Assembly (NCBI GenBank): GCA_023079485.1
Contig: CM041084.1
Coordinates: 123,182,467-123,246,466, forward strand
Reading direction: 5' to 3'
Source of the DNA: Archilochus colubris
Lineage: Eukaryota; Chordata; Aves; Apodiformes; Trochilidae
DNA length: 64,000 bases
Shown: piece after piece, positions 14,289-26,838 of the stretch
How positions within the stretch are numbered: the first letter of the stretch is position 1
Layout: the number at the start of each line of letters is the position of its first letter
Position numbers and translations under genes: made by a program
Notes under the pieces: generated by a model
Databases searched by the model: none
The model's input: the letters and a program-made list of their open reading frames with translations, nothing else
What the model was told of the DNA's origin: nothing

Positions 14289-14433
14289 TCACAGAAACAT
14301 AGAATCATAGAGTTATTTGGGTTGGAAGGGACCTCTAAAGGTCATCTTGTCCAACTACCCTGCAGGAAGCAGGGACACCGTCAACTAGATCAGGTTGCTC
14401 AGAGACTCGTCAAGCCCCATCTTTAATAGATAT
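14289..14433 (-). mobile_element. CR1 LINE 3' end fragment
   Basis: Degenerate octamers (catagaatcatagag) lead into GGGTTGGAAGGGACCTCTAA, then GTCATCTTGTCCAACTACCC and an ACTAGATCAGGTTGCTCAGA block. This is the reverse complement of the CR1 3' tail and the adjoining end of ORF2. Wording matches the subfamily at 25258, not the one at 21974. Homology fades near 14433. Confidence 0.88.
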
Positions 14434-17400
14434 TTGATCATATGCCACAACAGTAGCATGGAGCCTTCTGGCATATCCTGGTGGCAGAATAGCCCTGTGG
14501 ATTTGTGCATCCATGAAAATAGCTGCCACATTTCTGTTCCCTACATCTTGAACATCAGACCAGTGGCTAGATCCTGGCCCCATCCTGTCCTCATGCCTGA
14601 AGCCAATTTAGTGCAGTAAGAGCCATTTCAGAGAAGAAAGAAACCATGATCTCTGTCTGTGGAAGTAAATTTAGCCCAATCATGCTTAAAACAGGTAACT
14701 ATGAACCATCTAATTTATTTATGGAAATTGGTTTCTGCTAGAAAATAAATCTGTTTTCCTTGTAAGTCTGTACAGACCCAAGCCCATCCTATTTCCATCA
14801 CTCACTGGGCTCCTCTATATTTATCCACCCACACAATCTATTTGAAGCTACAGACATTTCTAGGACTCTCCTTATCTTAGCAGGTTTCACAAAGACTGTC
14901 TGGAGAAACAAATCAGCCCAAGTGAGCTTTGCTTAGGGTCTCCTTTTTTCCTATTAATTGTTTAAAGAACATTTGGTTGAAATCTCAGTTTTGCTCTTTT
15001 CTAGCTGTTTGTGCTTTTTCAGTTGCAACAAATCTTTCATTTCCAGGGCAACCTGTCATGATCTGACAGAAAATTACAGCTTAAGAGAGGAGGGAAGAAA
15101 AGGAGCAGATGATATCTCACCACCCCATAAACAAATCTTGTCATGAAAATATGCCTATTAATAGATATAAAGGTGAAGGAAAACAGGTATGATTTACAAT
15201 TTTAAAAGAATAGTTGCTAAGCTTAAGATTTTCCTGAGGACTCTGAACTGCTTTTTGATACTGATAAGCTACTCTCAGGTCTTCTAAATGCCTGGCAATA
15301 GTCACTCAAAAAAAAAAGAGATGCAGCATAGGCAGACAGGGAACACTCTTGATCACACACAAATCGAAGACTAATAGATTCCAACTGACTTCAGTGCACA
15401 TGAGGAATGTAGTGTAAAACCTTCATGTATCTTCTATTTTAAATCCACATTGATTTCTTGGTGTGAATAATTCTTAAAAAGAAAACCTCAGAACTGGGAA
15501 GATAGACCAAAACCTCGACATCTCTGCTAATGAAATGAATAGAACTATTCACAAAGTTGCAGATTTCGCTGCATTCACATCTTCCACTGAGTGGATGTTT
15601 AAAAGTATTCCCAAAGATGACTTTCCCAGTAGAATCTAGAAGAGATTGCAGGATCTTTGAGGTCACAACTGAAAGGGAAACTCCTGGACATCCTGCTGCT
15701 CAGGCTGTACTGCACTTCCTTTGTCTGGGACTGGATGGTCAAGCCCTCACCGAGCACCACATCTTTAATGATGAATTTTGTGTCCCTATCCAGACGTCTG
15801 CTTAGGGACTTAAGTCAAATTACATGACATATTTGCAAAGCACCAGCTTCTTTAATTATATGGAAGACAGTTGATGCCTAGTAGCTAAAGCAGGTGTGTG
15901 CAACTTGATACGAAGCCTGCTTTATAATGTTATCTCTGCCATGGATTCTCAGGAATATGGACTTTAAAGCATAGAGGATCAGGATATTAAATGATCTGTA
16001 ATACAGTTCTGAAAAAAAACCTTCACTCCTTTGTGCCCTCTCTGCCTACCTGTGACAAGATAGCAATCAGAGGATAAAGTGAACTTGATATTTTTCAACA
16101 GTTTGCATACCGCACAAATATGGTGAGATGATTTTTTTAATTTTTAGTTGCCATGCATGTTAAATAACTAGTGGGAGCTAGGTACTTAATCATGGTACTA
16201 AGAAGTTAGTCCTTGGTCTTTAATCCAGGTTCATCCTACTTTGAAAATCTGAATACAGGGACCTTACAATTTGTGCAGCCTTGTTAGATATTACCTAACA
16301 CCCTTCCCTCTCCCATTATTTTAATTTATAAAGTGAGTGAAGGCATTGTTAACTTCTTGTATCAGGATTAAAACCATTTTTTGGTAGTGGTAGAGTGTAT
16401 GGGCTAGATTCTCTAGATCAAAAGAATAAGGGAAGTGCTATTGCTGATTTATGCTAACTGAACATCTATTTCTTGAGGTAGAAAATATTTACCCATAAAC
16501 CACTTCCCCTATCATTGCTAAATGAATTCAAGGATTTTTCTGCTCCAGTTTTGTCTTCCTCTTCAACCATGAAATATAACTAATACTTTAAGTCCATTTT
16601 ATAGTTTTTAAAAGTAATATTCTAGTTCCAGAAGTACAGATTTTCTGACTTCAGAAGCAGACACATTGGAATAAATCATAATAAAAGATCAATTGAGGCC
16701 AGCTGATCATCATTCAGTGGTCAAAGTGAAAAGTTTCTTATTTATACAGTAGCATTTCACACATGATTATCAGTAAATTATTTTTATACTATATGACGAG
16801 AACGATGTCAGTTGTGTGGTCGCAAATAAAAGAATGGTAATTACTCTTTCTTTTATACAAAAATGAATACAATAAAGAGATTATGTTCATATTCTTTCAT
16901 AGTAAGAATCAATAATAAAGTACAAACCACAGGAGTCTGTCAGCTGGATACAGGATGCAGCATTCATTTTTGTAAACAGCTCACCGGTGTGTCAAACCCT
17001 GAGTCTGACATGGGGACAACAGAATAGTATTTTCCTCAAAAAGATTTATTCCCTTGAATGAAATCCTGGACAAAATGTTGGGTATGAGCTGTATTGGTTG
17101 GGAAGGAAGATAAACCCCTAAATCTGACTACTTACAGGTGTTATTTATAACCAGAAGCTACTCCTGAAGGAAATTTCTGTTGAAAGCTAAAATGCTACTG
17201 TGGTTATTACAATAGCCTTTTCCTTCAGTGTATAAAAAAGATAGCTTAAAAGGCATCTTTTAAGATACTCTTCCCTGACAAACAAATAAGTATGTAGAGC
17301 TAAATAGACCGGCATTTTCCTCCAATTTTGTATACAGAAATGGTGGTAAATGCATACAATTATCTTCATATTGCAAGAATGGGCATATGTGAGGAGCTAA

Positions 17401-20400
17401 AGAGCTGAAAAATGATTTAGCACTTACACCTCTTTGGGAATGTTAGGAGTCTTGAGAATGAGACTGACAACACCCAGTCCTCAGTTGATGTAAACTGACA
17501 GAGCTCATTTGAAATAAATGGAGTGATCAGGATTCCTCTCCTCAGCAGAGGAGCTGGTCAATAAGTGCATTGCTTTGAGACTTGAGCTTTTCTAATATTA
17601 AGGTAACTGCAAGTGTGGTAGATATTTTTTGCCACCCACTTTGCATCTTACAACATAAAAGAAATTTAAAAATCTGAAAGCTTTCTACTCTGTCAGTCCT
17701 TGAGTCCTTTTTGAGCCAAAGCTCTCAGACTTCGGTGAGCTTTCAGCCTCTTTACAAATGCACGGGTTTTGTGGAAATGAGATGTGCATTTTTGTGCATG
17801 CAAAGGGGTGCTGAAGTTGGTCACTCCTTCTAGTGGGCTGCACCAGATTCACTGTTTCACTTCAGTGATTCAGAAGTGAAATAATGTGCTCATGTCTGCC
17901 TTATACGCTATGGCATGCTGAGCATTTGTTCATAACACATGTGTTACATTCACAGCTTTGATTCTCCAAGAAGGTGTCTAACTGAATGTAACTGTAAAGT
18001 ATTACTGTGCCTCAGTTGGTTGTATCTGAATTTCTTTTGATCTCGTTTCTTCTCTTTTCAATAAAAAGGCTGCAAAAATGTATCTGTGGCAAATAGATTT
18101 CACACAGAGCCTAACCAATGGCAGGACACAATCACCCTCTATGCCAGTAACTCAAAACTGTCTCAGTCAAACATGTTCCAGTGAATGTAGATGAGTGTAA
18201 ACCAGTGTGGGGACAGATTTAAAATAAAAACTTTACACACATTCCTTACATACCGTACATGCTTATAAGATTTATAGAGCTACCAAGATTTGTTGAAATC
18301 TTGATTAACTCAGTTTTTGAACATATCATCGTGGATAATGAATATATCTGATTAGGCTTTTGTGCCTCTGGATGTCACTGTTGTTTTGCAATAATATAAA
18401 AAATGTTGCATGACAATATATAAAATGAAGATAATATAATCAACACCACTTTTAGTTTTTAGAAAAGTACAAGGCTGAATACACTGGCAGTCTTAGAGAT
18501 ACCATTATACCAGTGTAAGAGGTGGACAGCTGAATATGGAAATAATACTTATTTCAGTATGAAAAGGAGAAAACCCCTTAACACTTCTTCATAGAGGAAA
18601 ATCAAATTCTATGGTCCTCAAAATGGATTCCTTTGGAAGGGCTTAAAATAGAATATGAGCCTTTATCTTGCTAATGTGGCCATGTCAGATTGTGTTAAGG
18701 ATAACTATTAGTTTCTTTGAGCCAGTTGCAATGGTGGAATGAGTGAGGAGGAGGTCAGTAAGCATTAAGGACTATGCACTATCATTGCTGCTTGGGGCTG
18801 CTCAGGAGAGGAGTGGAGCTTACTTTTCCCAAGTAAATCTGTTAAGCATTTCTTAGAAAATAGGGAGCAAAAAAAAGGGCAAAATCATACCTTTATTCTT
18901 TCACAGTCTCTTGCACAGCAGACATTTCTATATTCTGGAATATATTCTATATTCCATAATTTAGTGATTATGGAGGGTATTTTCAGAATCATAAGTTGCT
19001 GCAGTTGCCCCAGTTATTTACAACAAAATAAGATGCCGGTCTGTCCTGTGTGGAGAAAGTCTTCCTTGGAATAGGGAAGATTTGCTAGAAACTTGTAGGG
19101 CTAGTGAGGTGTGTCAGAGAAATAAGAGTTTACTAAGTTTACTAAGTCTCTGACTTAGTTTTTGTTGAAAAGTCAATGGATTAGAGTGGCTGCCTTTTGT
19201 AGGAAGCACAAAATACTAAATAAAGATGGGAATAGAGCATTTCCATTATAAACATAATACATTTTATTTTTTAGAATCTGAATTTCATTTTACCTCAAGC
19301 TGAGCAGGAAATTTTACCTCTAGAAGGCCTAAGACTTAGTGATCAGGAAATACACTGGCCATGCTGTGGTTCTGAAATCAGTAGCAGTCGACTTCAGGTT
19401 TGGATAGGATTTTTTCTTTACAAATAGATCTTGTAGGATCTAATCTCTGTCTCAGTCAGAGTCCCACTGAATTCCATGAACACTGGATCAAGGCAGTCAA
19501 GCTACTTTAGAAGTATGTTAATGTGTTGGAGTTTGTGTGAGGTACTTTTTCCTTATCTAGAGCACATTTATTAAATTATTCATACACTTTAAAGAAAATG
19601 CTGCTCTGAGACTATATCTTCCTCTTCCCAGCAGCAGGGAGCCAATGTCACATCATGCTGTGTGGTTTTCATTCTTTTCTCTGTTTGAAGCCTGCAGACA
19701 AGTATCTTACACATTTCTTTTATGATTTGAACTGCTACCATTACAAGCTTGATTAATAAGGCTTTATGAGCTAATTAATATGCCTTTATCTGTATGAGCT
19801 TTTAACTTTATGTGCCTGATTGCTACGATAATTCTATAACATTAGAGGAAGCTATTTATTTTCAAATTAACGATGGCATCCTGACCTTTTACCACATGGA
19901 TAAGTCAAGGGTCTGGCCTACCAGGTGCATTGAGGGTAGCTCAAACAGTTCAGTGCTGGCTGTAAATTGCAGGCTGATAAGAGGGTGTGATGATCTCTGT
20001 TCCTTGGTGTGCATGCAGTGGTTCATTCTCCCAGACATAAGTGACAATGGAATTTTCAAACACTGGAAAGAAAAATGAGACAGGACATTTCTAAAACTGT
20101 AATGGCAGTAAGAGCATAAATCAATATGCTTACTGGGCAGTGAGTCTCAGTGTTCCTGAGACTCCTGGCTCAGTTCCTGATTGTACCTATGGCTGGACCT
20201 CCTGGGCACCTATGGACTGGGCTTTGTAGTTACCCTGATCAAGAACCTCTGCAGGGTGTATATTGGGAGATCACAGCTCCAAGTTGTCATGGACCTCCAC
20301 TGCTGATCTGTGGTCCTCCTAACCCCAGTGTCTACACTGGGCAAAACACTAAAAAATCCAAGACCAAAGGAGCAAGACACAGATATTTATTTTATTTATA

Positions 20401-21973
20401 TTTATATTATTTATTTATATTATTTATTTTATTTATATTTATATTATTTATTTATATTATACTATATTACTCATATAGCATATGAGGCCCCAGTAGAATG
20501 TGGGTTAAGCACAGTGCTTGGTAGGGAACTAACTTAAAATGGGGACTTCTCCCTTCAAAAAACTTAAAATCTCAACAGTAGCAAGAAGTGAAGGATCCAG
20601 GTAGAGTCACCAAAGAACAGCAGTTCTTTGTTATGTCATCACTATGACTCCTGTGTTTCTTGGCATTCACATGTATTCAGAGACTCAGAGGTATTAAGTA
20701 TAGAAGTATTTATTTTCCTGTGTTGAAACAATCTGGTTTCTCAGGTGTGTCCTTTCTTTGAAACGTCTGGGCCTCATCAATAGTAAAATACTATTGCAAA
20801 TACTTAGAATTTAAGAAAATGCCTTATTTGAAAAAATAACATCCAGTAAAGGAACACAGAAATAAGTGCAGTGTTTTCTGAAGGCTATTGGAAAAATCAG
20901 GAGAATAGAAACTACATTCTCATGTTCCAGTCCAAAGTCTTATTTTCTGACAAAGATGTTGTACATTCAAACATTTTTTTTTCACTTCTCAGTTCAATAG
21001 CTCAGCCTTGCATGGATGCTTTTTTTTTGTGACTGCTCTCTTCACCTGCTCAAATTTGAAAGGCTCTGTTGCTTTTCAGCCTGATGTTCAACTATTGATT
21101 ATCTGGAAAATTTTTTAGCTTGTATTGGTTACTCAGATAACTTAGTACACAACAATAATATTCATTGGACATAATAAATATTAAAATTATATACTCATAT
21201 AAGAAAACTTTTTTTTTTATTGTGGTTGCAAAGATACAGATAAATTACTAAGAAATATCATTAGGTTTCTTTCAGAAGCAGTTTTGACTTGTATTTTTCT
21301 TTCAGATTTAAAACTGATCAAATTTCCTTCCATTAATGTTAAAATGTGAAGTTCTGGGGTATTTCACAAAAGGATTAAAAACTGTAGTGTGTCTATGGGA
21401 ATAGGGGAAAACATTCACAAAAGGATGGAAATGAATTTATGTGGTATTTGTGTGATTATCATACATTCTTTCAAAGGATTTCCATTGTAATTCAAGATTA
21501 GTTGTGCATAAGTTATCTTAGAGTACTACTCAAAGCTTATTATGATAGACTATAGAAGCCCCCTTTTAAAATGTTTTTTAATAATATCAAATACAAGGCC
21601 TCCAAAGACATGATATTTCTAGGCTTAGTATTTCTTCATCAAATATTAAAATAGGTCAAGCAATTTTGTTTTAGTTCCTTTTCTGCTCATTCAACTGCTG
21701 TATCAGGCATACCAAGTAGGGTGCATAATCTAGATTTACCAACTGTTCCCTACTTTGTTTCATTATGTTCTTTATTTTGCAACCTATAGTGAGAGTGGAA
21801 GAACTTGGTATTCTGGTATTTGAGGAAAACTAGTATTTGCTAATTCCATAAAGCAAAGGTACATAATGGTAATTTTCTATAGCAATAGGAGAATAAGATA
21901 ATTGATCAGAATTCAATCTTGCTGATGTAGGTAGGCTGTAAAGAGAAGACTGACATGAGAACAGATGATTCAG
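14434..21973. other. Non-coding unique sequence
   Basis: No gene or mobile element recognised over about 7.5 kb, apart from the AT-rich tandem duplication near 20.4 kb. The segment around 19730-19860 is rich in TAATTA-like homeodomain cores and is discussed under findings. Confidence 0.55.
20386..20459. repeat. Perfect 37-bp AT-only tandem duplication
   Basis: Two adjacent 37-bp copies (20386-20422 and 20423-20459) are identical by eye and contain only A and T, built from TTTA and TATTA words. Translation gives spurious Tyr/Leu/Ile/Phe repeats that should not be read as a membrane protein. The identity of the copies implies a recent duplication. Confidence 0.9.
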
Positions 21974-22291
21974 CATAGAATCATAGAATTGACTGGGTTG
22001 GAAGGGACCTCAGAGATCATCAAGTCCAACCCTTGACCCACTACCGTTGCAGTTACCAGACCATGGCACTGAGTGCCACATCCAGTCTCTTCTTAAATAT
22101 CTCCAGGGATGAAGAATCCACTACTTCCCTGGGCAGCCCATCCCAATGCTTGATCACCCTCTCGGTAAAGAAATTCTTTCTAATATCCAACCTAAACCTC
22201 CCCTGGCACAACTTAAGACCGTGTCCTCTTGTCTTGCTGAGAGTTGCCTGGGAAAAGAGACCAACCCCCACTTGGCTCCAACCTCCTTTCA
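21974..22291 (-). mobile_element. CR1 LINE, young subfamily, 5'-truncated
   Basis: The minus strand carries the 3' tail (two octamers, then GGGTTGGAAGGGACCTCAG on the plus strand) and the last part of ORF2. An 80-residue minus frame at 22053-22295 shows the conserved CR1 C-terminal words [15 protein letters not shown] and [15 protein letters not shown]. The element ends abruptly near 22291 by 5' truncation. It shares subfamily-specific wording with the copies at 47884 and 57232. Confidence 0.93.
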
Positions 22292-24639
22292 ACATGTTAA
22301 TAGTTGCAAGATTAAACTGCTAAGAGTTTATAGTCAGAATAACAGTATAACTCTGTGGATCAAATGGTGTGTTTCCCAGAGAATATTTGCACTAGTCAAT
22401 TGGAGTTTGCCTCATTTGAGTGACTCAGACCCTTTTTTTCTTATGGCCTACTAGTCAAATACAACCCCCAAAATGCAAGTCTTCCTACCTTACTTTCTAG
22501 ATGAAAATTTTACCCACCTTTTGTTTTGTTTCTGAGCAGGGTCAAGGATATGACATTTTTAAAGCTTTGTCCCACAAATATGGCATCCATTTCTGTACAA
22601 AGTTTCAACCACAGTAGGCAGGAATCAGACAGAACAAAGCCATGTGAATCAATTACAAAATTAATTTACATGAATATAGATAAATGCACTTTTTATTTAA
22701 AAAATTAAAGTAGAAAATGGTGCACAGAAATTACATGTTTAAAGTGGGCATTCAGAATAGAATGAAAATCTTTGAATGTCAACAAAAATTAAGATGAACA
22801 TATTTTTTATGTAATAGCTGCCATGGAAAACAGAATCTTAGAGTACAATTTTCAGAGATGACATGAAAGTGCATGATTTTTTAAGTTTATAGTTCACCAA
22901 TAGTATTGTTAGATGAGTTGTCATAGTTTTGTTGTAGAGCAGCAAAACATTACTGACACTGATTTCACCAAAACCAAGATCAGCCACTGGAACAGATGTT
23001 GGGCAATAGATAAGGCTAAAGAAGCATTTGACATGTTTATTTTTTATTTTAAACAATCCAATATTCAATCTAATATTAGCAACTCAACAATTTAGGAAGC
23101 TGACTTTCTTGGCTTGAAAAAGTATTGCAGAGCTTTTGCAGAGCAATGTCCTTGATCCAGGAGCAGGATCCATGAAAAGGAATGTCAAGTATTGTTTGGA
23201 GTCTGCAACCTAAAATTGTCCATGAGTCTTTGATTTAATTTTGATGCCAGTGACAATTGTTTCTCTGACTGTCATGTCCTTGTAAAATAAAATGGTGTGC
23301 TTCAGCATGTCCTTTTTGACAACTGGTGGGACAGTATCTTGGTTTACCTTTCTTCTGTGTATGTGATTCTGTTTCTTGCAATTTAAAATACTTATCATGA
23401 TTTCAAAGGCATCTTATTGTTAATGATATATTTCAAGATGAGCTGCTAGCTCTTCTGATTGAATTTCTCAGGCTATAACTTTGAACAAACTTACGGTTTT
23501 TAGTAGCTTACTGAGAAATAAACTTCATGATTATCCTCTCGTCATTCAAATCAGTCACTGATTGGTGTCTGTGAGCAGCTAAGTAAAATAGTCATTCCTT
23601 AGGAAAGGACTTGATCCAACATCCCTGCAAGTTGCTGCAATGCGTTTTTTGACTTGCAGAGTTTGGATCACAGTGTGTCTGCATTCTCAAGGAATTAACA
23701 ATTTCTACAGCTCCCTGTCTGTTTACTACCTCCTTGTTAGTTCTTAGGTGTAAATCATGGCCAAGATTACCTATCAGGAGCTTTTTGAAAGGATTATAGT
23801 TGCTCGTCTATGTGAAGTATTTTTCACATTTCTCGTGGCTCTAAAAGAATTAATGATTGTAAGATAGAAAAGATAATAACCTGAATGCTAATAGCTGCAA
23901 CCTCATTTTTAAATCAAATTTTAAATATTATAAATTTGCAAAACTACTTATGCAAATGAAATTGCCCCATCTCACTGTCTATAACAATCCTGCTCAATTA
24001 TGGTACTGCTAAGACATACAAATTTATCAAGTTGAAATAAATGTATGAAATTCTTCAAAGGCCTTGTGTAATTGCTTCTAGATCTGCCATCAGCTGTACT
24101 TGTCATTGTGATTATATCTGTATTTGATACGTTTTCATGTTGTAATTGTATGGTAATTGTTTGTGATTGTATCTGTGAGTTTTTTATGCAGTAATTTTGA
24201 ATGGCAATTGTCTGATTGTACCTTTGCTGCAAATTTTAGTACTACTTTTTCCCAGAATGTACTTGCTAACAAGCAATTCACATGGACTAATATATACTGG
24301 ACTGAAAATTATATAGCTGAAATAGGAGAGCATTTCCACAAAGATAACACAATATGAATTACAAAAGTGTGTACTTCAGGTTTTTATTTAATAGTCAGCA
24401 TAATCTGCACGTAAAAAAGTGCTTTGACGTGAGGTTTACATTGTGATTAAACTCTGAGAAAGAATATGAATATGATAGCACTTTATGTCACATTTATTCT
24501 CCATTAACTAGTTCTGTATTGCCATGAAAATTTTTCACTGTGATAATAGCCTCATAACTGGCATATGCAAGGCTGAGGCCTCTTGCCAAGACTCAGAATA
24601 AGCAGGTAGACAAGGAGAGACGAGGCTTGCAAGACTTTT
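22292..24639. other. Non-coding unique sequence
   Basis: No supported gene. A minus-strand frame at 23210-23398 has somewhat coding-like composition but no recognised family and no convincing exon boundaries (see findings). Nothing else is identified. Confidence 0.5.
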
Positions 24640-24843
24640 CAGAGTATTACACTTTCTTTATTAGACAGATTCTACATAGTCTTATTATGCAGTCTCACTA
24701 GTGAATAAAAAAGTGGATTTTCTACATATTGAAGTACTGGTTAACTGAACAGTTAAGAGTCAGCATCAGGCTGATCATAGTGGCCCAAGTCACATCTTAC
24801 TGTTCTGAGCTCCTTCTTGTTGGCTCCAACAATTTCCCTATAT
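24640..24843 (-). CDS. Candidate terminal coding exon with 3' UTR, gene unidentified
   Basis: On the minus strand a pyrimidine-rich tract ending in TTCTTTACAG gives a good splice acceptor at 24844-24845. The frame then reads 29 residues, beginning YREIVGANKKEL and ending LGHYDQPDADS, before a TAA stop at 24755-24753. An AATAAA signal lies 91 bases further on (24662-24657), with T- and GT-rich sequence about 20-50 bases beyond, so cleavage near 24640 is plausible. The implied intron is phase 2. Codon choice looks coding (GCC AAC AAG AAG GAG CTC). A GTAAGA donor-like site inside the frame means it could instead be a short internal exon. I do not recognise the protein and found no upstream exon. 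Acceptor, stop and poly(A) signal are seen; the assembly into an exon is inference. Confidence 0.33.
24657..24662 (-). promoter_or_regulatory. Candidate polyadenylation signal
   Basis: A canonical AATAAA on the minus strand lies 91 bases after the stop of the candidate exon. A TCTCTCCTTGTCT stretch downstream resembles a U/GU-rich cleavage element. The hexamer is common by chance in AT-rich DNA, so its value depends on the exon being real. Confidence 0.35.
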
Positions 24844-25257
24844 CTGTAAAGAAAGACAGCAGTTTTCTCTATAACAGAAAAAAAAATTATTGCAAATTCT
24901 GTTTTTATTATAAAAAAACAATACAGCCTAAGCATAGTCTTTAGGTATTTCATGTGAGGTTTTGGTACATCTCCCAGAAAATGGAGGCGAGGAGTTTTTG
25001 AGTAAAAGATTGAAAACTTTTGGTCCACAGAGTTTATCTCTCAACTGCTGGTTTTACCCTGGACTGCTGTCTTGCTGCTCCTCTTTGGAAAGTATTGGGA
25101 ATGTCTTTTTTTCTTTTGATATATTGCTCAGTGAAAAGATACGGCACAGACTTTTGTGTTGATGCACTGAAGCTGATTTTTTGGTTTCTGAATATCTATT
25201 TGCAGTGACTCCCAAGAATCTGGGCAAGAATCAGACCATTTCATAAAGGGAGAAGAT
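24844..25257. other. Non-coding spacer
   Basis: If the exon at 24640-24843 is real, this is the adjoining intron on the minus strand, with its polypyrimidine tract at the left edge. Nothing else is recognised. Confidence 0.45.
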
Positions 25258-25646
25258 ACATAGAATAATTTGGGTTGGAAGGGACCTCTAAAAGCCATCT
25301 TGTCCAACCACCCCTGCAGTAAGGAAGGGCACCCTCAACTAGATCAGGTTGTTCAGAGCCTTGTCAAGCCTCACTTTGAAAATCCCCAGGGATGAGGCCT
25401 CAGCTACCTCTCTGGGCAATCTGTTCCATTTTTCCACTACTCTTATGGTGAGCTTTTTCCTAACATCCAAGCTAAATCTATTCTGCTCTAATTTAAAACC
25501 ATTGTCCCTTGTCCTGTCACTATATGACCTTGCAAAGTGTTTGTCTCCAGCTTTACTGCAGGCCCCCTTCAGGTACTGGAAAGCTGCTATTAGGTCTTCC
25601 CAGAACCTTCTCTTCTCCAGGCTGAACAACCCCAGCTCAACCTGGG
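25258..25646 (-). mobile_element. CR1 LINE 3' part with open ORF2 C-terminus
   Basis: The plus strand begins with ACATAGAATAATTTGGGTTG and GGACCTCTAA, the reverse complement of a CR1 tail. A minus frame ending at 25339 contains [39 protein letters not shown] and [20 protein letters not shown], the conserved CR1 ORF2 C-terminal region, with no internal stop over about 100 residues. Homology stops near 25646, the 5' truncation. The wording marks a different subfamily from 21974 and 47884. The 188-residue plus-strand frame over this interval is its antisense shadow. Confidence 0.92.
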
Positions 25647-26199
25647 GTTGTGTCACCAGAGCTCTGGAGACCTGTGGCTTGCTTTGGGAGATCTGTGGGT
25701 GGAGAGGCGGAGGAATTGTTAGATGGGTCACTGGGTCCCCCTTACCCTTACCCTCTTCTTTTCTGTTCTTTCCACTCCCTGAGCAGCCTCAACAGGAACA
25801 GGCTGTACAGGAAGAAAGTGTCAGTCTCAGAGCTGCCACAGTCATAAGGGACTCCTGTATCCTTCTACACTGTCAAGACAAAGATTCTTGTCTTCCCTGT
25901 CAGTATTCCAGATAACTGCTTTCTTTGCTGGTATATAACATCTGCACAGGCTATAGTAAATAAATTTTTTTCTATGGGGAACTGATGAAGAAAAAAAAGA
26001 TGAAGCAATACCGAGAAACTGCATTTCTAATGGATTTTTATTCTTGGAAGTCAAACTAGAAATTCAATTGAATTTCACTGGAATTTTATTCTTGTAGAGT
26101 AAGAAAATAAATTTTTCAAAATATGAAAAAAACCCAATCCAAACAAACTTAAAACAGTCATACAGTTATTTTAGCTTAAACTTATGCTTTAGTTTATCA
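25647..26199. other. Non-coding spacer
   Basis: Moderately GC-rich next to the CR1, then AT-rich. No gene or element is recognised. A short CCCTTACCCTTACCC stretch near 25738-25753 is too short to be telomeric. Confidence 0.5.
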
Positions 26200-26838
26200 T
26201 GACTTGAATTTGTCCAAGGGATTTGACACTGTCCCACATGACATCCTGACCTCCAAACTGACAAGAAATGGACTTGACAGATGGACCACTTGATGGATAA
26301 GTAAGTGGTTATAGGGCTGCCCCCCTACTCTGCTCTTGTAAGACCCCACATGGAACACTACATACAGCTTTGGAGCCCCCAGCACAGGAAAGATATAGAC
26401 CTGCTGGTCTATCAGAGAAGGGCCACAAAGATGATCAAAGAGCTGGAGTGCATCTGCTACAAAGACACGCTGAGAGAGTTGGGGTTCTTCAGCCTGGAGA
26501 AGACTCTGGGGAGACCTTATAGAAGCTTCCCAGTACCTGAAAGGGGCCTACAGGAAAGCTGGGGTGGGTAAAAGGGTAGTGACAGGACAAGGGGTAATGG
26601 TTTTAAATTGAAAGAGGGATTTAGGTGAGATGTTAGGAAAAAAATTCTTCACATAAACTGTAATAGGTTGCTTAGGGAGGTTGTGTCTGCCCATTCCCTG
26701 GAAGTGTTTAAGGCCAGGCTGGATGAAGCCTTGTGCAACCTGGACTACTGGGAAGTGTCCCTGCCCAAGCAGGGAGGTTGGATCATGATAACCTTTAAGG
26801 TTCCTTCCAACCCTAACCATTCTATGATTCTACAATCA
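26200..26838 (+). mobile_element. CR1 LINE with internal deletion
   Basis: The left end (26200-26300) encodes a degraded reverse-transcriptase motif A, reading LSKGFDTVPHDIL. At about 26320 the homology jumps to the C-terminal words SALVRPHMEHYIQLWSPQ, RRATKMIKELE and LRELGFFSLEKT, skipping the catalytic motif B-C region. The remainder runs through a broken ORF2 end and the 3' tail (AGGTTCCTTCCAACCC, then ATTCTATGATTCTA). The deletion removes several hundred bases relative to an ordinary CR1. The ORF is not intact, so the copy is dead. Confidence 0.9.

Noticed and set aside
20150..20537. Frames with a Tyr/Leu/Phe/Ile-rich end resembling a membrane segment
   Set aside because: The hydrophobic run is the translation of the A/T-only tandem duplication.
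25738..25753. CCCTTACCCTTACCC, suggestive of telomeric repeat
   Set aside because: About two and a half units, and the unit is CCCTTA rather than the vertebrate CCCTAA.
25349..25915. A 188-residue open frame on the plus strand, the longest non-CR1-sense frame in the window
   Set aside because: Most of it is the antisense of the CR1 at 25258-25646; the rest has no known domain.
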